Shown here: positions 1 through 5,802 of the stretch, one piece after another
Numbering within the stretch: position 1 is the stretch's first letter
How the letters are laid out: every line of letters begins with the position of its first letter
Assembly: GCA_946638265.1 (NCBI GenBank)
Contig: CAMPBN010000079.1
Coordinates: 1 to 5,802, forward strand
Origin: an uncultured Bacillota bacterium
GTDB lineage: Bacteria; Bacillota; Clostridia; Peptostreptococcales; Anaerovoracaceae
DNA: 5,802 nt
Reading direction: 5' to 3'
The notes under the pieces: model-generated
Seen by the model: the letters and a program-made list of their open reading frames with translations, nothing else
Told to the model about the DNA's origin: nothing
Databases searched by the model: none
Position numbers and translations under genes: made by a program

Positions 1-868
1 ACCCCAGCGTCTTCGCGAGCCACGCTCCCAGCGCCTCGTCCGTCACTATCTCCTGCGGCACCGGCAATCCTCCGGCTCTGAGCGCATCCGCCAGCTCGAC
101 AGCCATTGGAATATCCAGGTCTATGGCCTTCAGTTCCTCGCTCCGTGAGAATACTTCACTCGGCGTCCCCTCAAAAGCTATATGGCTCCTGTCCATGATG
201 ATCACGTGGTCTGCTGTGGCCGCCTCCTCCATGAAGTGCGTGATCAGGATGATGGTAATGCCTTCGTCGTTCAGTCTGTGCGCAATGCGAAGGATTTCTT
301 TTCGCCCTTTCGGATCCAGCATAGCCGTGGATTCGTCAAAAATGATGCATTCCGGTTTCATGGCGATGGCCCCGGCAATGGCTATCCTCTGCTTCTGCCC
401 GCCGGACAAAAGATGCGGAGCCTTTCTGCGAAATTCATACATCCCCACATCACGCAAAGCCTCGTCTACCCTGGTGCGAATCTCCGCAGGCGGTAAGCCC
501 AGATTTTCCGGTCCGAAAGCCACATCATCCTCTACGATAGTGGACACCAGCTGGTTGTCAGGATTCTGAAAGACCATGGCAGCCGAGCGGCGCACATCCC
601 ACACCTGTTCTTCCCTCAGGGTATCAAAACCGTTTACCAGCAATGTTCCGCCGGTAGGGAAGAGCAAAGCATTGAGGTTCTTTGCCAGCGTGGATTTTCC
701 CGAGCCGTTTCTGCCAATAATGGCCGTAAAGCTCCCCCTCTTCACGGAAAAGCTGATATCGTCAATGGCAAATGAGCGCCCACCATTCTCATCATCGTCA
801 TACATGAAAGAAAGGTGGGTGGCTTCAATAATATTTTCAGTTGTGCTTTTTTCAAAGCCATTACTCAT
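1..868 (-). CDS. ecfA1: Energy-coupling factor transporter ATPase EcfA1 (CbiO family), 3' end cut by the window edge
   Basis: Cytoplasmic ATP-binding subunit of an ECF-type importer. In this family EcfA1 pairs with EcfA2, binds the membrane protein EcfT, and powers exchangeable S-components that take up vitamins or metal ions. About 289 codons are present and the frame is still open at base 1; known EcfA1 proteins are about 280 residues, so little should be missing. Visible motifs are Walker A GRNGSGKST (about residues 52-60), Q-loop FQNPDNQ (100-106) followed by DDVAFGPENLG, signature LSGGQKQR (154-161), Walker B IIFDES with catalytic Glu179, D-loop AMLDP (182-186) and switch His211. The AMLDP form favours EcfA1 over EcfA2, which usually has AGLDP. 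The ATG at 866-868 has an AAGAGGA ribosome binding site (877-883) and overlaps the stop of the preceding PAS gene by eight bases, suggesting translational coupling. Transported substrate cannot be told from this subunit. ecfA2 and ecfT would be expected beyond the left edge. Confidence 0.93.
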   Translation of the reverse strand, partial: MSNGFEKSTTENIIEATHLSFMYDDDENGGRSFAIDDISFSVKRGSFTAIIGRNGSGKSTLAKNLNALLFPTGGTLLVNGFDTLREEQVWDVRRSAAMVFQNPDNQLVSTIVEDDVAFGPENLGLPPAEIRTRVDEALRDVGMYEFRRKAPHLLSGGQKQRIAIAGAIAMKPECIIFDESTAMLDPKGRKEILRIAHRLNDEGITIILITHFMEEAATADHVIIMDRSHIAFEGTPSEVFSRSEELKAIDLDIPMAVELADALRAGGLPVPQEIVTDEALGAWLAKTLG

Positions 869-1700
869 AGTAATAATCCTCTTTTTTGATTTGGTCGCTT
901 CCCTCGATCTCGTGAGGTTCTCTTTCATCAAGGATGCAAAGGCTGAATTCTCCGCCATCCGTAAGCCGCAGCTTCATCACGGTCATCTTGGTCCAGACGA
1001 TCTCACCGCTTGGTCTGATAAATCTTTTTCCCATAGTAAAAGATTGGCGCAGACCCGTTCTGAAATCACCCAGTGGCGCCTCATTGGCTTCTATATCGTC
1101 AGGATGCGTATAAATACGCCAATCCGTATTGAGCGCAGTAAATTCCGAAAGCCCCAGAATCTCGCAAAATCTGTTATTTACCATGTGAGGAACGCTCTCC
1201 CCATGCTGATAAATGGCCATTCCAAACGGGCTCCTGTCAAAAACTATGCGGAAGATAGAAGTATTGTCACGGATAAAATATTCGTAAAGATCCCTGATCC
1301 TGGAAGCGATGTCGCAGCCCACTATGCCCCGGTAGGCGCCCTCCGCATCCGTTGCAGACTCCTTGAATTCCAACGACTGATGCCCATCGATGTTGTTAAA
1401 CTGCATGGCGCCCTTCTCCTCACCGAAGAGAAATTCCCAGTCTGCCTGACGGTATTTCACAGCCATGGCATCCCCGAAAAGTTCATAGTCCAGCTGGCCC
1501 ATGCACTCTTCCTGCGTCTTTTCCACGCCATCCGCAAAAGCTTTGTTCACAAATACATACTTGCCCATAACGTCTTTGTACCAGATTTCGAACGGAATCT
1601 TGTTCAAAATCATTTCAAGTACTTCGACCTTCTGTTCTGCCGACATGTCGCAATAATTTCTTTCTATTTCCTTATTTCCACTATTGCCATTATCGTTCAT
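861..1700 (-). CDS. Tandem PAS-domain protein without an output domain
   Basis: A 279-residue soluble protein with no signal peptide or membrane segment. Two PAS folds can be seen: PAS1 about residues 24-135 (IWYKDVMGKYVFVN at 39-52) and PAS2 about 145-260 (FDRSPFGMAIY at 154-164, then a YTHPDD and FIRPSGEIVW pattern typical of PAS/PAC sensors). PAS domains bind small ligands or cofactors, or mediate dimerisation; the ligand is not evident. No GGDEF, EAL, HD, kinase or DNA-binding domain follows. Both PAS domains resemble, in the same order, those of the upstream cyclase, and the protein ends where that protein begins its GGDEF domain. It is therefore probably a duplicated or truncated sensory half, possibly a partner or competitor of the larger protein (inference). 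The ATG at 1698-1700 has a TAGGGGAA ribosome binding site (1707-1714) that includes the upstream stop codon; the gap is 11 bases. Its own stop TAA (861-863) lies within the start region of ecfA1. Confidence 0.85.
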   Translation of the reverse strand: MNDNGNSGNKEIERNYCDMSAEQKVEVLEMILNKIPFEIWYKDVMGKYVFVNKAFADGVEKTQEECMGQLDYELFGDAMAVKYRQADWEFLFGEEKGAMQFNNIDGHQSLEFKESATDAEGAYRGIVGCDIASRIRDLYEYFIRDNTSIFRIVFDRSPFGMAIYQHGESVPHMVNNRFCEILGLSEFTALNTDWRIYTHPDDIEANEAPLGDFRTGLRQSFTMGKRFIRPSGEIVWTKMTVMKLRLTDGGEFSLCILDEREPHEIEGSDQIKKEDYYYE

Positions 1701-1706
1701 AAATAA

Positions 1707-1714
1707 TTCCCCTA
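1707..1714 (-). promoter_or_regulatory. Ribosome binding site overlapping a stop codon
   Basis: TAGGGGAA on the minus strand begins with the TAG stop codon of the GGDEF/HD-GYP gene and ends six bases before the ATG of the PAS-only gene. Ribosomes finishing the first gene would stand on this site, which favours coupled translation of the two signalling genes. Confidence 0.65.
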
Positions 1715-3607
1715 CTTAAATTTTGTCCATCCTCCGGGCTGTTCCGAAGCACTTTCCTGAAGAGTTTTGCCCGCTTTCAGAACCTGATTTATAAATATTT
1801 CCGTCAATTCTTTATCCAATCGATGGCCTTCCTTTTCACGAAGAGCTTCGATGGCCTTTTCTTCCGAATAACGGAACTCAAATCTCGGATTGGTCATCAC
1901 ATCGTAGGCATCCGCCACGGCAATGATTCTGGACTCCAGCGGAATGTCACGGTCTCTGAGTCCCGCCGGGAATCCTCCTCCATCCACTCTTTCATGATGG
2001 CAAAGTACAAAATCTGCCATATATGAATATGTCTTTGAAAATTTCAAAAGCCTGTAGCCGATTTCGCTGTGCTTTCTTATGATATTATTTCCCACAGGAG
2101 TATCCATATGAATAGGCGCTCCCGGGAATTCTCTCAAACCGTTGGAAAGGCTGATACCTATGTCATGAAGTCTGGCCGCATCCGCAACAGCAGCCTGAGC
2201 CTCCGGCACCATATTAAGCTTTTCGCAAAGCAGTTTGGTATAATATGAAACATTCTGCATGTGGCTGTTTTCCAGCGGGTCTGCTTTCAAAAGTTTTGTA
2301 GCCTTTTCCACCAGCTTGTCGCCCAAATCCCAGCTTTCGTGCAGTTTCTTCGCATACATCTTGCTTTCTGCAGACATGATGGCAGACTCAAGATCCGGAA
2401 ATGCCCCCTCCTTTACAAAGGTTGACCCCAAGGAAATGGAATATTCCATATGATCAGGGCTCTTTTCCGAAACCCATTTTTTCACATCACTTTCAAGCTG
2501 CTCCAGTTCATCTTCTCCGACACCGTAAAGAATAGCCAAAAATTCGTCGCCGCCCAGGCGCACCGCATAAGATTTCGGATTGCGGTCAGCAGCCTGCCGG
2601 AATGCCGCAGCTCCTGCCCTAATCAGCTTGTCGCCTTCGAAATGCCCGAATGCATCGTTGCAAATCTTGAGGCCGTTGATATCTCCGAGAAGCACCGTAA
2701 ACGGATATTCAGGCTTGGCATTCGGATCCTCGAGAAATCTGATAAACCACGAGCGGGAATGAAGCCCCGTAAGTCCATCGGTGGAGCTGATTTTTTCAAG
2801 CTTCTCCGTCATGATGCGTTCATTGGTAACATCCCAGATGGCGCATAGGAAGCTCTTCTTTGTTGAATCTCCGACGGAAAAGTCCGAAAGCACCAGTTTG
2901 ATCCTGGCGGATTTGCCATCTCCGCGGATGACTTCCCCCTCAGCCTCGAAACTTTCGATGTTTCCTGCGGCAATTTCTTCAATTTTGTCATTGATTTCCT
3001 GTCTGACAGCAGGGTCTGCTATGCAGTTTTGCCAGCTGAATTGCTTCAGCTTTTCCCTTGACATCTTGATGATGTTCTCACACTGGCTGTTCATAAGCAC
3101 CGGTGTGCCTCTTCTGTATTCAAAAATAGCCAGACCGATAGGTACACTGTCAAATATCTTGCGGAATTTCAGCTCCGCTTCAGATGTGCGTCTGGTGTGC
3201 TCGGCCAGCAATCTCTCTGCCGTAACGTCCTTGGCATAACCCAGGACTGCGATAACTTCCTCGTCATCGTTGCAGATAGGAATTTTCGTTACTTCTTCAA
3301 AACTGCCGCTTGGCAGGATGTATGTGGAAGCCACGGTATCCTTGGATTTGATAACTTCCTTATCCAGTGATGTAAACATGGTATAGCGGTACTTGTCATA
3401 AAGTTCTTCGTCTTTTTTACCCACCACGTCCACATTGCCTATGCCGTCTGCGATCTTCATCATATCGTTGGCATAGATGTAACGTATATCCTTATCTTTT
3501 ATCCAAATCTGAATGCCTGATTCGGAAAGCACTCTTTCGTACGCCTTCACCAGCATCTCAACATCGTCTTTGTCAACCTTGTTAAATCTTAAAGCATCTT
3601 TAACCAT
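1712..3607 (-). CDS. PAS-PAS-GGDEF-HD-GYP cyclic di-GMP signalling protein
   Basis: A 631-residue soluble protein predicted to turn over the second messenger cyclic di-GMP in response to a signal sensed by its PAS domains. Order: PAS1 about 22-133 (IWIKDKDIRYIYAN at 34-47), PAS2 about 145-265 (FDSVPIGLAIF at 152-162), GGDEF about 270-425, HD-GYP about 440-612. The cyclase domain has DGLTGLHSR (277-285), metal Asp309 in GDINGLK, substrate residues Asn317-Asp318, and an intact RLGGDEF (350-356). The usual inhibitory RxxD site, nine residues before the first glycine of GGDEF, reads NPKS (343-346), so product inhibition is probably absent. The HD-GYP part keeps His449, His481-Asp482, His513, His537-His538 and Asp566 at sensible spacing. 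However, the HDxGK lysine is Ile485, and GYP reads GFP (545-547) in HHERVDGGGFP. Cyclase activity is likely; phosphodiesterase activity is uncertain. It is the first gene of a new transcription unit after the rplQ terminator. The start at 3605-3607 has only a weak ribosome binding site; no better in-frame start was found nearby. Confidence 0.92.
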   Translation of the reverse strand: MVKDALRFNKVDKDDVEMLVKAYERVLSESGIQIWIKDKDIRYIYANDMMKIADGIGNVDVVGKKDEELYDKYRYTMFTSLDKEVIKSKDTVASTYILPSGSFEEVTKIPICNDDEEVIAVLGYAKDVTAERLLAEHTRRTSEAELKFRKIFDSVPIGLAIFEYRRGTPVLMNSQCENIIKMSREKLKQFSWQNCIADPAVRQEINDKIEEIAAGNIESFEAEGEVIRGDGKSARIKLVLSDFSVGDSTKKSFLCAIWDVTNERIMTEKLEKISSTDGLTGLHSRSWFIRFLEDPNAKPEYPFTVLLGDINGLKICNDAFGHFEGDKLIRAGAAAFRQAADRNPKSYAVRLGGDEFLAILYGVGEDELEQLESDVKKWVSEKSPDHMEYSISLGSTFVKEGAFPDLESAIMSAESKMYAKKLHESWDLGDKLVEKATKLLKADPLENSHMQNVSYYTKLLCEKLNMVPEAQAAVADAARLHDIGISLSNGLREFPGAPIHMDTPVGNNIIRKHSEIGYRLLKFSKTYSYMADFVLCHHERVDGGGFPAGLRDRDIPLESRIIAVADAYDVMTNPRFEFRYSEEKAIEALREKEGHRLDKELTEIFINQVLKAGKTLQESASEQPGGWTKFK

Positions 3608-3612
3608 AGTAC

Positions 3613-3618
3613 GCCCTG
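3613..3618 (-). promoter_or_regulatory. Weak ribosome binding site for the GGDEF/HD-GYP gene
   Basis: On the minus strand CAGGGC lies five bases before the ATG at 3607. It matches the anti-Shine-Dalgarno sequence poorly compared with AAAGGAGGAGG before rpsD or TAGGAGGT before rpoA. It supports a low translation rate or a start that depends on upstream translation. The start itself is supported because the frame is continuous into PAS1 and no better-placed in-frame ATG is visible. Confidence 0.45.
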
Positions 3619-3654
3619 TAATTCTTTCATTTTATGGGACAAAACTCCGACTTT

Positions 3655-3683
3655 ATAATAACACACTTATGAATATTTGCCAA
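3655..3683 (-). promoter_or_regulatory. Predicted sigma-A-type promoter for the signalling/ecf unit
   Basis: On the minus strand a -35 box TTGGCA (3678-3683) is separated by exactly 17 bases from a -10 box TATTAT (3655-3660). Each box matches the housekeeping consensus in five of six positions. Initiation would be near 3648, giving a leader of about 40 bases before the ATG at 3607. The promoter lies directly behind the rplQ terminator, as expected for the start of a new transcription unit. No operator-like repeat was identified around it. Confidence 0.75.
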
Positions 3684-3685
3684 AT

Positions 3686-3715
3686 AAAAAAAGCCGGCCT
3701 TATCAAAAGGCCGGC
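3686..3715 (-). terminator. Intrinsic terminator of the alpha ribosomal operon
   Basis: Read on the minus strand, a perfect nine-base-pair stem (GCCGGCCTT at 3715-3707 with AAGGCCGGC at 3701-3693) closes a five-base loop and is followed directly by seven T residues (3692-3686). It begins 15 bases after the rplQ stop codon. There is no T-tract on the plus strand, so it should act only on minus-strand transcripts. It separates the ribosomal operon from the signalling genes. Confidence 0.95.
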
Positions 3716-3730
3716 AGGCTCGTTAAACTA

Positions 3731-4072
3731 TTAAACCAGCTCGAGGAATACTGCTTCTGCGCAATCTCCCTGTCTTGGTCCCAGCTTAAGGATTCTGGTG
3801 TATCCACCATGTCTTTCTGCGTACTTTGGAGCTATTTCATCAAACAGCTTCTTAGCTACGTCTTCGTCATATACATAAGCCATGACCTGTCTCTTTGCGT
3901 GAAGGTCACCGCGCTTTGCAAGTGTGATGAGCTTTTCAGCTTCTCTTCTTGCTTCCTTCGCTCTGCAGTCAGTAGTCTGGATTCTGCCTTCTCTCAGAAG
4001 GTCAGTAACCAGGTTTCTGAGCATGGATTTTCTATGAGCGGAAGGTCTGCCTAATTTTCTATATCCTGGCAT
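3731..4072 (-). CDS. rplQ: 50S ribosomal protein L17
   Basis: Bacterial L17, a structural protein of the large ribosomal subunit located near the peptide exit tunnel. The protein is complete at 113 residues, within the normal bacterial range. It starts with the family hallmark [20 protein letters not shown], followed by the basic segment around [21 protein letters not shown] (about 25-45), and ends with the conserved tail [20 protein letters not shown]. An AAAGGAGA ribosome binding site lies at 4081-4088, within the 23-base gap after rpoA. It is the last gene of the alpha operon and a strong terminator follows its stop codon. Nothing in it is unusual. Confidence 0.98.
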   Translation of the reverse strand: MPGYRKLGRPSAHRKSMLRNLVTDLLREGRIQTTDCRAKEARREAEKLITLAKRGDLHAKRQVMAYVYDEDVAKKLFDEIAPKYAERHGGYTRILKLGPRQGDCAEAVFLELV

Positions 4073-4095
4073 TGCACTTATCTCCTTTCATAAAA

Positions 4096-5040
4096 CTATT
4101 CTTCGCTTTCCCTGAGGGAGAGGCCCAGTTCTCTGAGCTTGTTGATTACTTCGTCGAGGGACTTTTTGCCCAGGTTGCGCACCTTCATCATATCGTCTTC
4201 GGACTTCTGAGTGAGTTCGATAACGGTATTGATGCCTGCACGCTTGAGGCAGTTGAACGAACGAACGGAAAGTTCCAGTTCTTCGATGGTCATGCTCTTG
4301 ATCTCGCTTTCCGGATCCTGCTTTGGTGCAGTCATAATTGGATTCTGCGCCTCTTCAGAAAGTCCGATGAAGAGATCGAGATGCTCTTCCATAATCTTGG
4401 CACCGATGGCTACGCCTTCGTCCGGTCTGATGGAACCATCAGTCCAGATTTCGAGTACCAGTCTGTCGTAGTCAGTGATCTGACCTACTCTTGTTCTCTC
4501 GATAGTGTAATTCACTCTCTTTACAGGGGTGAAAATTGAGTCTACAGGAATGACTGCGATTGGCGTGTTCTCATCCTTGTTCTGGTCAGCGACTGCATAG
4601 CCTCTGCCCTTGGCCAGGTTGATTTCCATCGTCAGTGTTGCGCCTTCCTCAAGTGTTGCGATGTGAAGATCCGGATTGAAAATCTCCATATCTTCGTCGC
4701 CCTTGATATCTGCAGCGGTAACCTCTTTAGGTCCCACTTCATCTATTAAGACTCTCTTTGTGCTTTCTACATTAAGCCTTACAGCGAGCTGTTTTAAGTT
4801 CAATATAATCTCGGTTACATCTTCCTTAACGCCCGGAATCGTTGAAAATTCGTGAAGAATCCCGTCGATTTTAATTGATGTTGCAGCAGCGCCCGGCAGG
4901 GATGAAAGAAGAATTCTTCTCATCGCATTACCAAGTGTTGTGCCGTATCCTCTCTCAAGAGGCTCTACTATGAATTTTCCATAGTTTGGATCTTCCTCGG
5001 AGTAGATACACTCAATTCTGGGTTTTTCGAATTCTAACAT
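4096..5040 (-). CDS. rpoA: DNA-directed RNA polymerase subunit alpha
   Basis: Alpha subunit of RNA polymerase: its N-terminal domain dimerises and nucleates assembly of beta and beta', and its C-terminal domain contacts upstream promoter DNA and activators. The protein is complete at 314 residues, normal for Firmicutes. The N-terminal domain (about 1-230) contains the conserved [20 protein letters not shown] (31-50). A linker (about 231-250) leads to the C-terminal domain with [15 protein letters not shown] (256-270) and [12 protein letters not shown] (287-298). Arg260, Asn263, Gly291, Lys293 and Ser294 correspond to E. coli Arg265, Asn268, Gly296, Lys298 and Ser299, the DNA-contacting residues, so UP-element recognition should be normal. 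The start at 5038-5040 has a TAGGAGGT ribosome binding site (5048-5055). It is preceded by rpsD with a 57-base gap and followed by rplQ after 23 bases. Confidence 0.99.
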   Translation of the reverse strand: MLEFEKPRIECIYSEEDPNYGKFIVEPLERGYGTTLGNAMRRILLSSLPGAAATSIKIDGILHEFSTIPGVKEDVTEIILNLKQLAVRLNVESTKRVLIDEVGPKEVTAADIKGDEDMEIFNPDLHIATLEEGATLTMEINLAKGRGYAVADQNKDENTPIAVIPVDSIFTPVKRVNYTIERTRVGQITDYDRLVLEIWTDGSIRPDEGVAIGAKIMEEHLDLFIGLSEEAQNPIMTAPKQDPESEIKSMTIEELELSVRSFNCLKRAGINTVIELTQKSEDDMMKVRNLGKKSLDEVINKLRELGLSLRESEE

Positions 5041-5062
5041 GTAAAAAACCTCCTATTTAACT

Positions 5063-5107
5063 CTCAAAATATCTCATTAGCCGGTTAGCCTAAGAAATTA
5101 TTTTGAG
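5063..5107 (-). repeat. Nine-base-pair inverted repeat across the rpsD stop codon
   Basis: CTCAAAATA (minus strand 5107-5099) can pair perfectly with TATTTTGAG (5071-5063). The 27 bases between them include a short direct repeat, GGCTAA-CC-GGCTAA, and could extend the hairpin through TC/GA and TTAG/CTAA pairs. The upstream arm covers the TAA stop codon of rpsD (5098-5100) and its last codons; the downstream arm ends eight bases before the rpoA ribosome binding site. No T-tract follows, so it is not a typical terminator. A role in RNA processing, or in limiting ribosome read-through between the genes, is possible but unproven. The stem is A/T-rich and could be chance. Confidence 0.35.
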
Positions 5108-5718
5108 TACAGTTCGACGATCAGGTGTTCTGCAACCGGAGTATCGATGTCTGCTCTGGTTGGCAGTGTCACTACTTTTCCTTCAAGTTTTTCAACATCA
5201 ACTGTTACCCAGTTAGGTACGCTGATTGTCATGTCCTTGATTTCCTTGAACTTAGGGGAATTTGTGCTCTTTTCCTTAACCTTGATAACATCGCCGGCCT
5301 TTACGGTATAGGAAGGGATGTCTACCTTCTTGCCGTTTACTGTGAAGTGGCCGTGTGTTACCAGCTGTCTTGCTTCTTTTCTGGAAGAAGCAAAGCCAAG
5401 TCTGAATACTACGTTGTCCAGTCTTGTTTCCAGAAGAATCAGGAGGTTTTCACCTGTGATTCCCTTCTTTCTTTCAGCCTTATCGAAAAGATTTCTGAAC
5501 TGAGTTTCCTGCAGTCCGTAAAATCTCTTGCACTTCTGCTTTTCACGCAGCTGTAATCCGTATTCAGAAGACTTCTTTCTGCTCTGACCGTGCTGACCGG
5601 GAGCGTAATTTCTCTTTTCAAGAGCGCACTTTGAAGAATAGCATCTTTCGCCCTTGAGGAAAAGCTTCTGACATTCTCTTCTGCATAATCTGCAGCTAGC
5701 ATCTGTATATCTTGCCAT
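5098..5718 (-). CDS. rpsD: 30S ribosomal protein S4, zinc-binding form
   Basis: Primary 16S rRNA-binding protein that starts assembly of the 30S body and takes part in decoding accuracy; in several bacteria it also represses its own mRNA. The protein is complete at 206 residues, as usual. Four cysteines at 9, 12, 26 and 31 (C-x2-C-x13-C-x4-C) match the zinc site known from Thermus S4, so this is the metal-binding type rather than the cysteine-free paralogue. NYAPGQHGQ (37-45), LREKQK (57-62) and [12 protein letters not shown] (67-78) are conserved, and the S4 RNA-binding domain runs from [12 protein letters not shown] (99-110) through [11 protein letters not shown] (127-137). A very strong AAAGGAGGAGG ribosome binding site lies at 5727-5737. 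The gap to rpsK is 22 bases. No separate regulatory leader is visible. Confidence 0.99.
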   Translation of the reverse strand: MARYTDASCRLCRRECQKLFLKGERCYSSKCALEKRNYAPGQHGQSRKKSSEYGLQLREKQKCKRFYGLQETQFRNLFDKAERKKGITGENLLILLETRLDNVVFRLGFASSRKEARQLVTHGHFTVNGKKVDIPSYTVKAGDVIKVKEKSTNSPKFKEIKDMTISVPNWVTVDVEKLEGKVVTLPTRADIDTPVAEHLIVELYSK

Positions 5719-5740
5719 TTTTTATTCCTCCTCCTTTCAA

Positions 5741-5802
5741 TCAGACTCTTCTTCTCTTTGGCGGTCTGCAACCGTTGTGTGGAATAGGCGTGATATCTCT
5801 GA
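5741..5802 (-). CDS. rpsK: 30S ribosomal protein S11, C-terminal fragment only
   Basis: The last 19 codons and the TGA stop (5741-5743) of S11, a platform protein of the small ribosomal subunit that binds 16S rRNA near the mRNA exit channel. The visible residues RDITPIPHNGCRPPKRRRV are the highly conserved basic C-terminal end of the family. The 5' part lies beyond the right edge, so the fragment is partial because of the window, not a pseudogene. Its place directly before rpsD is the standard order of the alpha operon in Clostridia. Confidence 0.96.
   Translation of the reverse strand, partial: RDITPIPHNGCRPPKRRRV

Noticed and set aside
123..569. Plus-strand open frame of 148 codons
   Set aside because: It is antisense to the ABC ATPase motifs of ecfA1 and its protein has low-complexity Ser/Met-rich content without family features.
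861..1700. PAS-only gene considered as a pseudogene
   Set aside because: It is uninterrupted, has a good ribosome binding site and a clean coupled stop; loss of an output domain relative to its neighbour does not by itself show that it is non-functional.
576..1706. Long plus-strand open frame of 376 codons
   Set aside because: It lies antisense to the whole PAS-only gene and part of ecfA1, both with clear domain motifs and ribosome binding sites. Its translation shows no recognisable domain, so it is a shadow frame.
3608..3655. Possible cyclic di-GMP riboswitch or other leader regulator before the GGDEF gene
   Set aside because: The predicted leader is only about 40 bases, too short for known cyclic di-GMP aptamers, and no conserved core or second terminator is visible.
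3693..3715. Terminator hairpin considered as bidirectional
   Set aside because: The plus-strand side is followed by AGGCTCG without a T-tract, and no plus-strand gene precedes it.
5439..5771. Minus-strand open frame overlapping rpsD and the end of rpsK
   Set aside because: It is in another frame over the N-terminal half of S4, which is conserved and certain; no independent support.

Overview
This window looks like a chromosomal piece of an anaerobic, Clostridia-type Firmicute. The evidence is the rpsK-rpsD-rpoA-rplQ order, strong AAAGGAGG-type ribosome binding sites, a zinc-type S4 and an EcfA1-type ATPase close to the ribosomal cluster. Assignment below class level is not possible from this sequence. 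All seven genes I can support lie on the minus strand, so the biological reading direction is from high to low coordinates.

Right part (5802 to 3731): the end of the alpha ribosomal operon. It holds the last codons of rpsK (S11), then complete rpsD (S4), rpoA (RNA polymerase alpha subunit) and rplQ (L17). Gaps are 22 to 57 bases, and rpsD, rpoA and rplQ each have a good ribosome binding site. A strong intrinsic terminator (3686-3715) closes the operon. A 9-bp inverted repeat lies across the rpsD stop codon, before rpoA.

Middle part (3690 to 861): a well-formed sigma-A-type promoter starts two bases beyond the terminator T-tract. It leads into a 631-residue PAS-PAS-GGDEF-HD-GYP protein, predicted to make and/or degrade cyclic di-GMP. 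Eleven bases later comes a 279-residue protein made only of two PAS domains. It resembles the sensory half of the first protein and ends where the GGDEF domain would start.

Left part (868 to 1): the start of an energy-coupling-factor transporter ATPase (EcfA1), cut by the window edge. Its ATG overlaps the stop codon of the PAS-only gene by eight bases. In many Firmicutes ecfA1-ecfA2-ecfT follow rplQ directly. Here two cyclic di-GMP/PAS signalling genes stand between them, and the layout suggests that the vitamin-uptake module is now transcribed and translated together with them. This is the most unusual aspect of the window. No mobile element, CRISPR array, tRNA or rRNA was seen, and no gene-free stretch exceeds about 125 bases.
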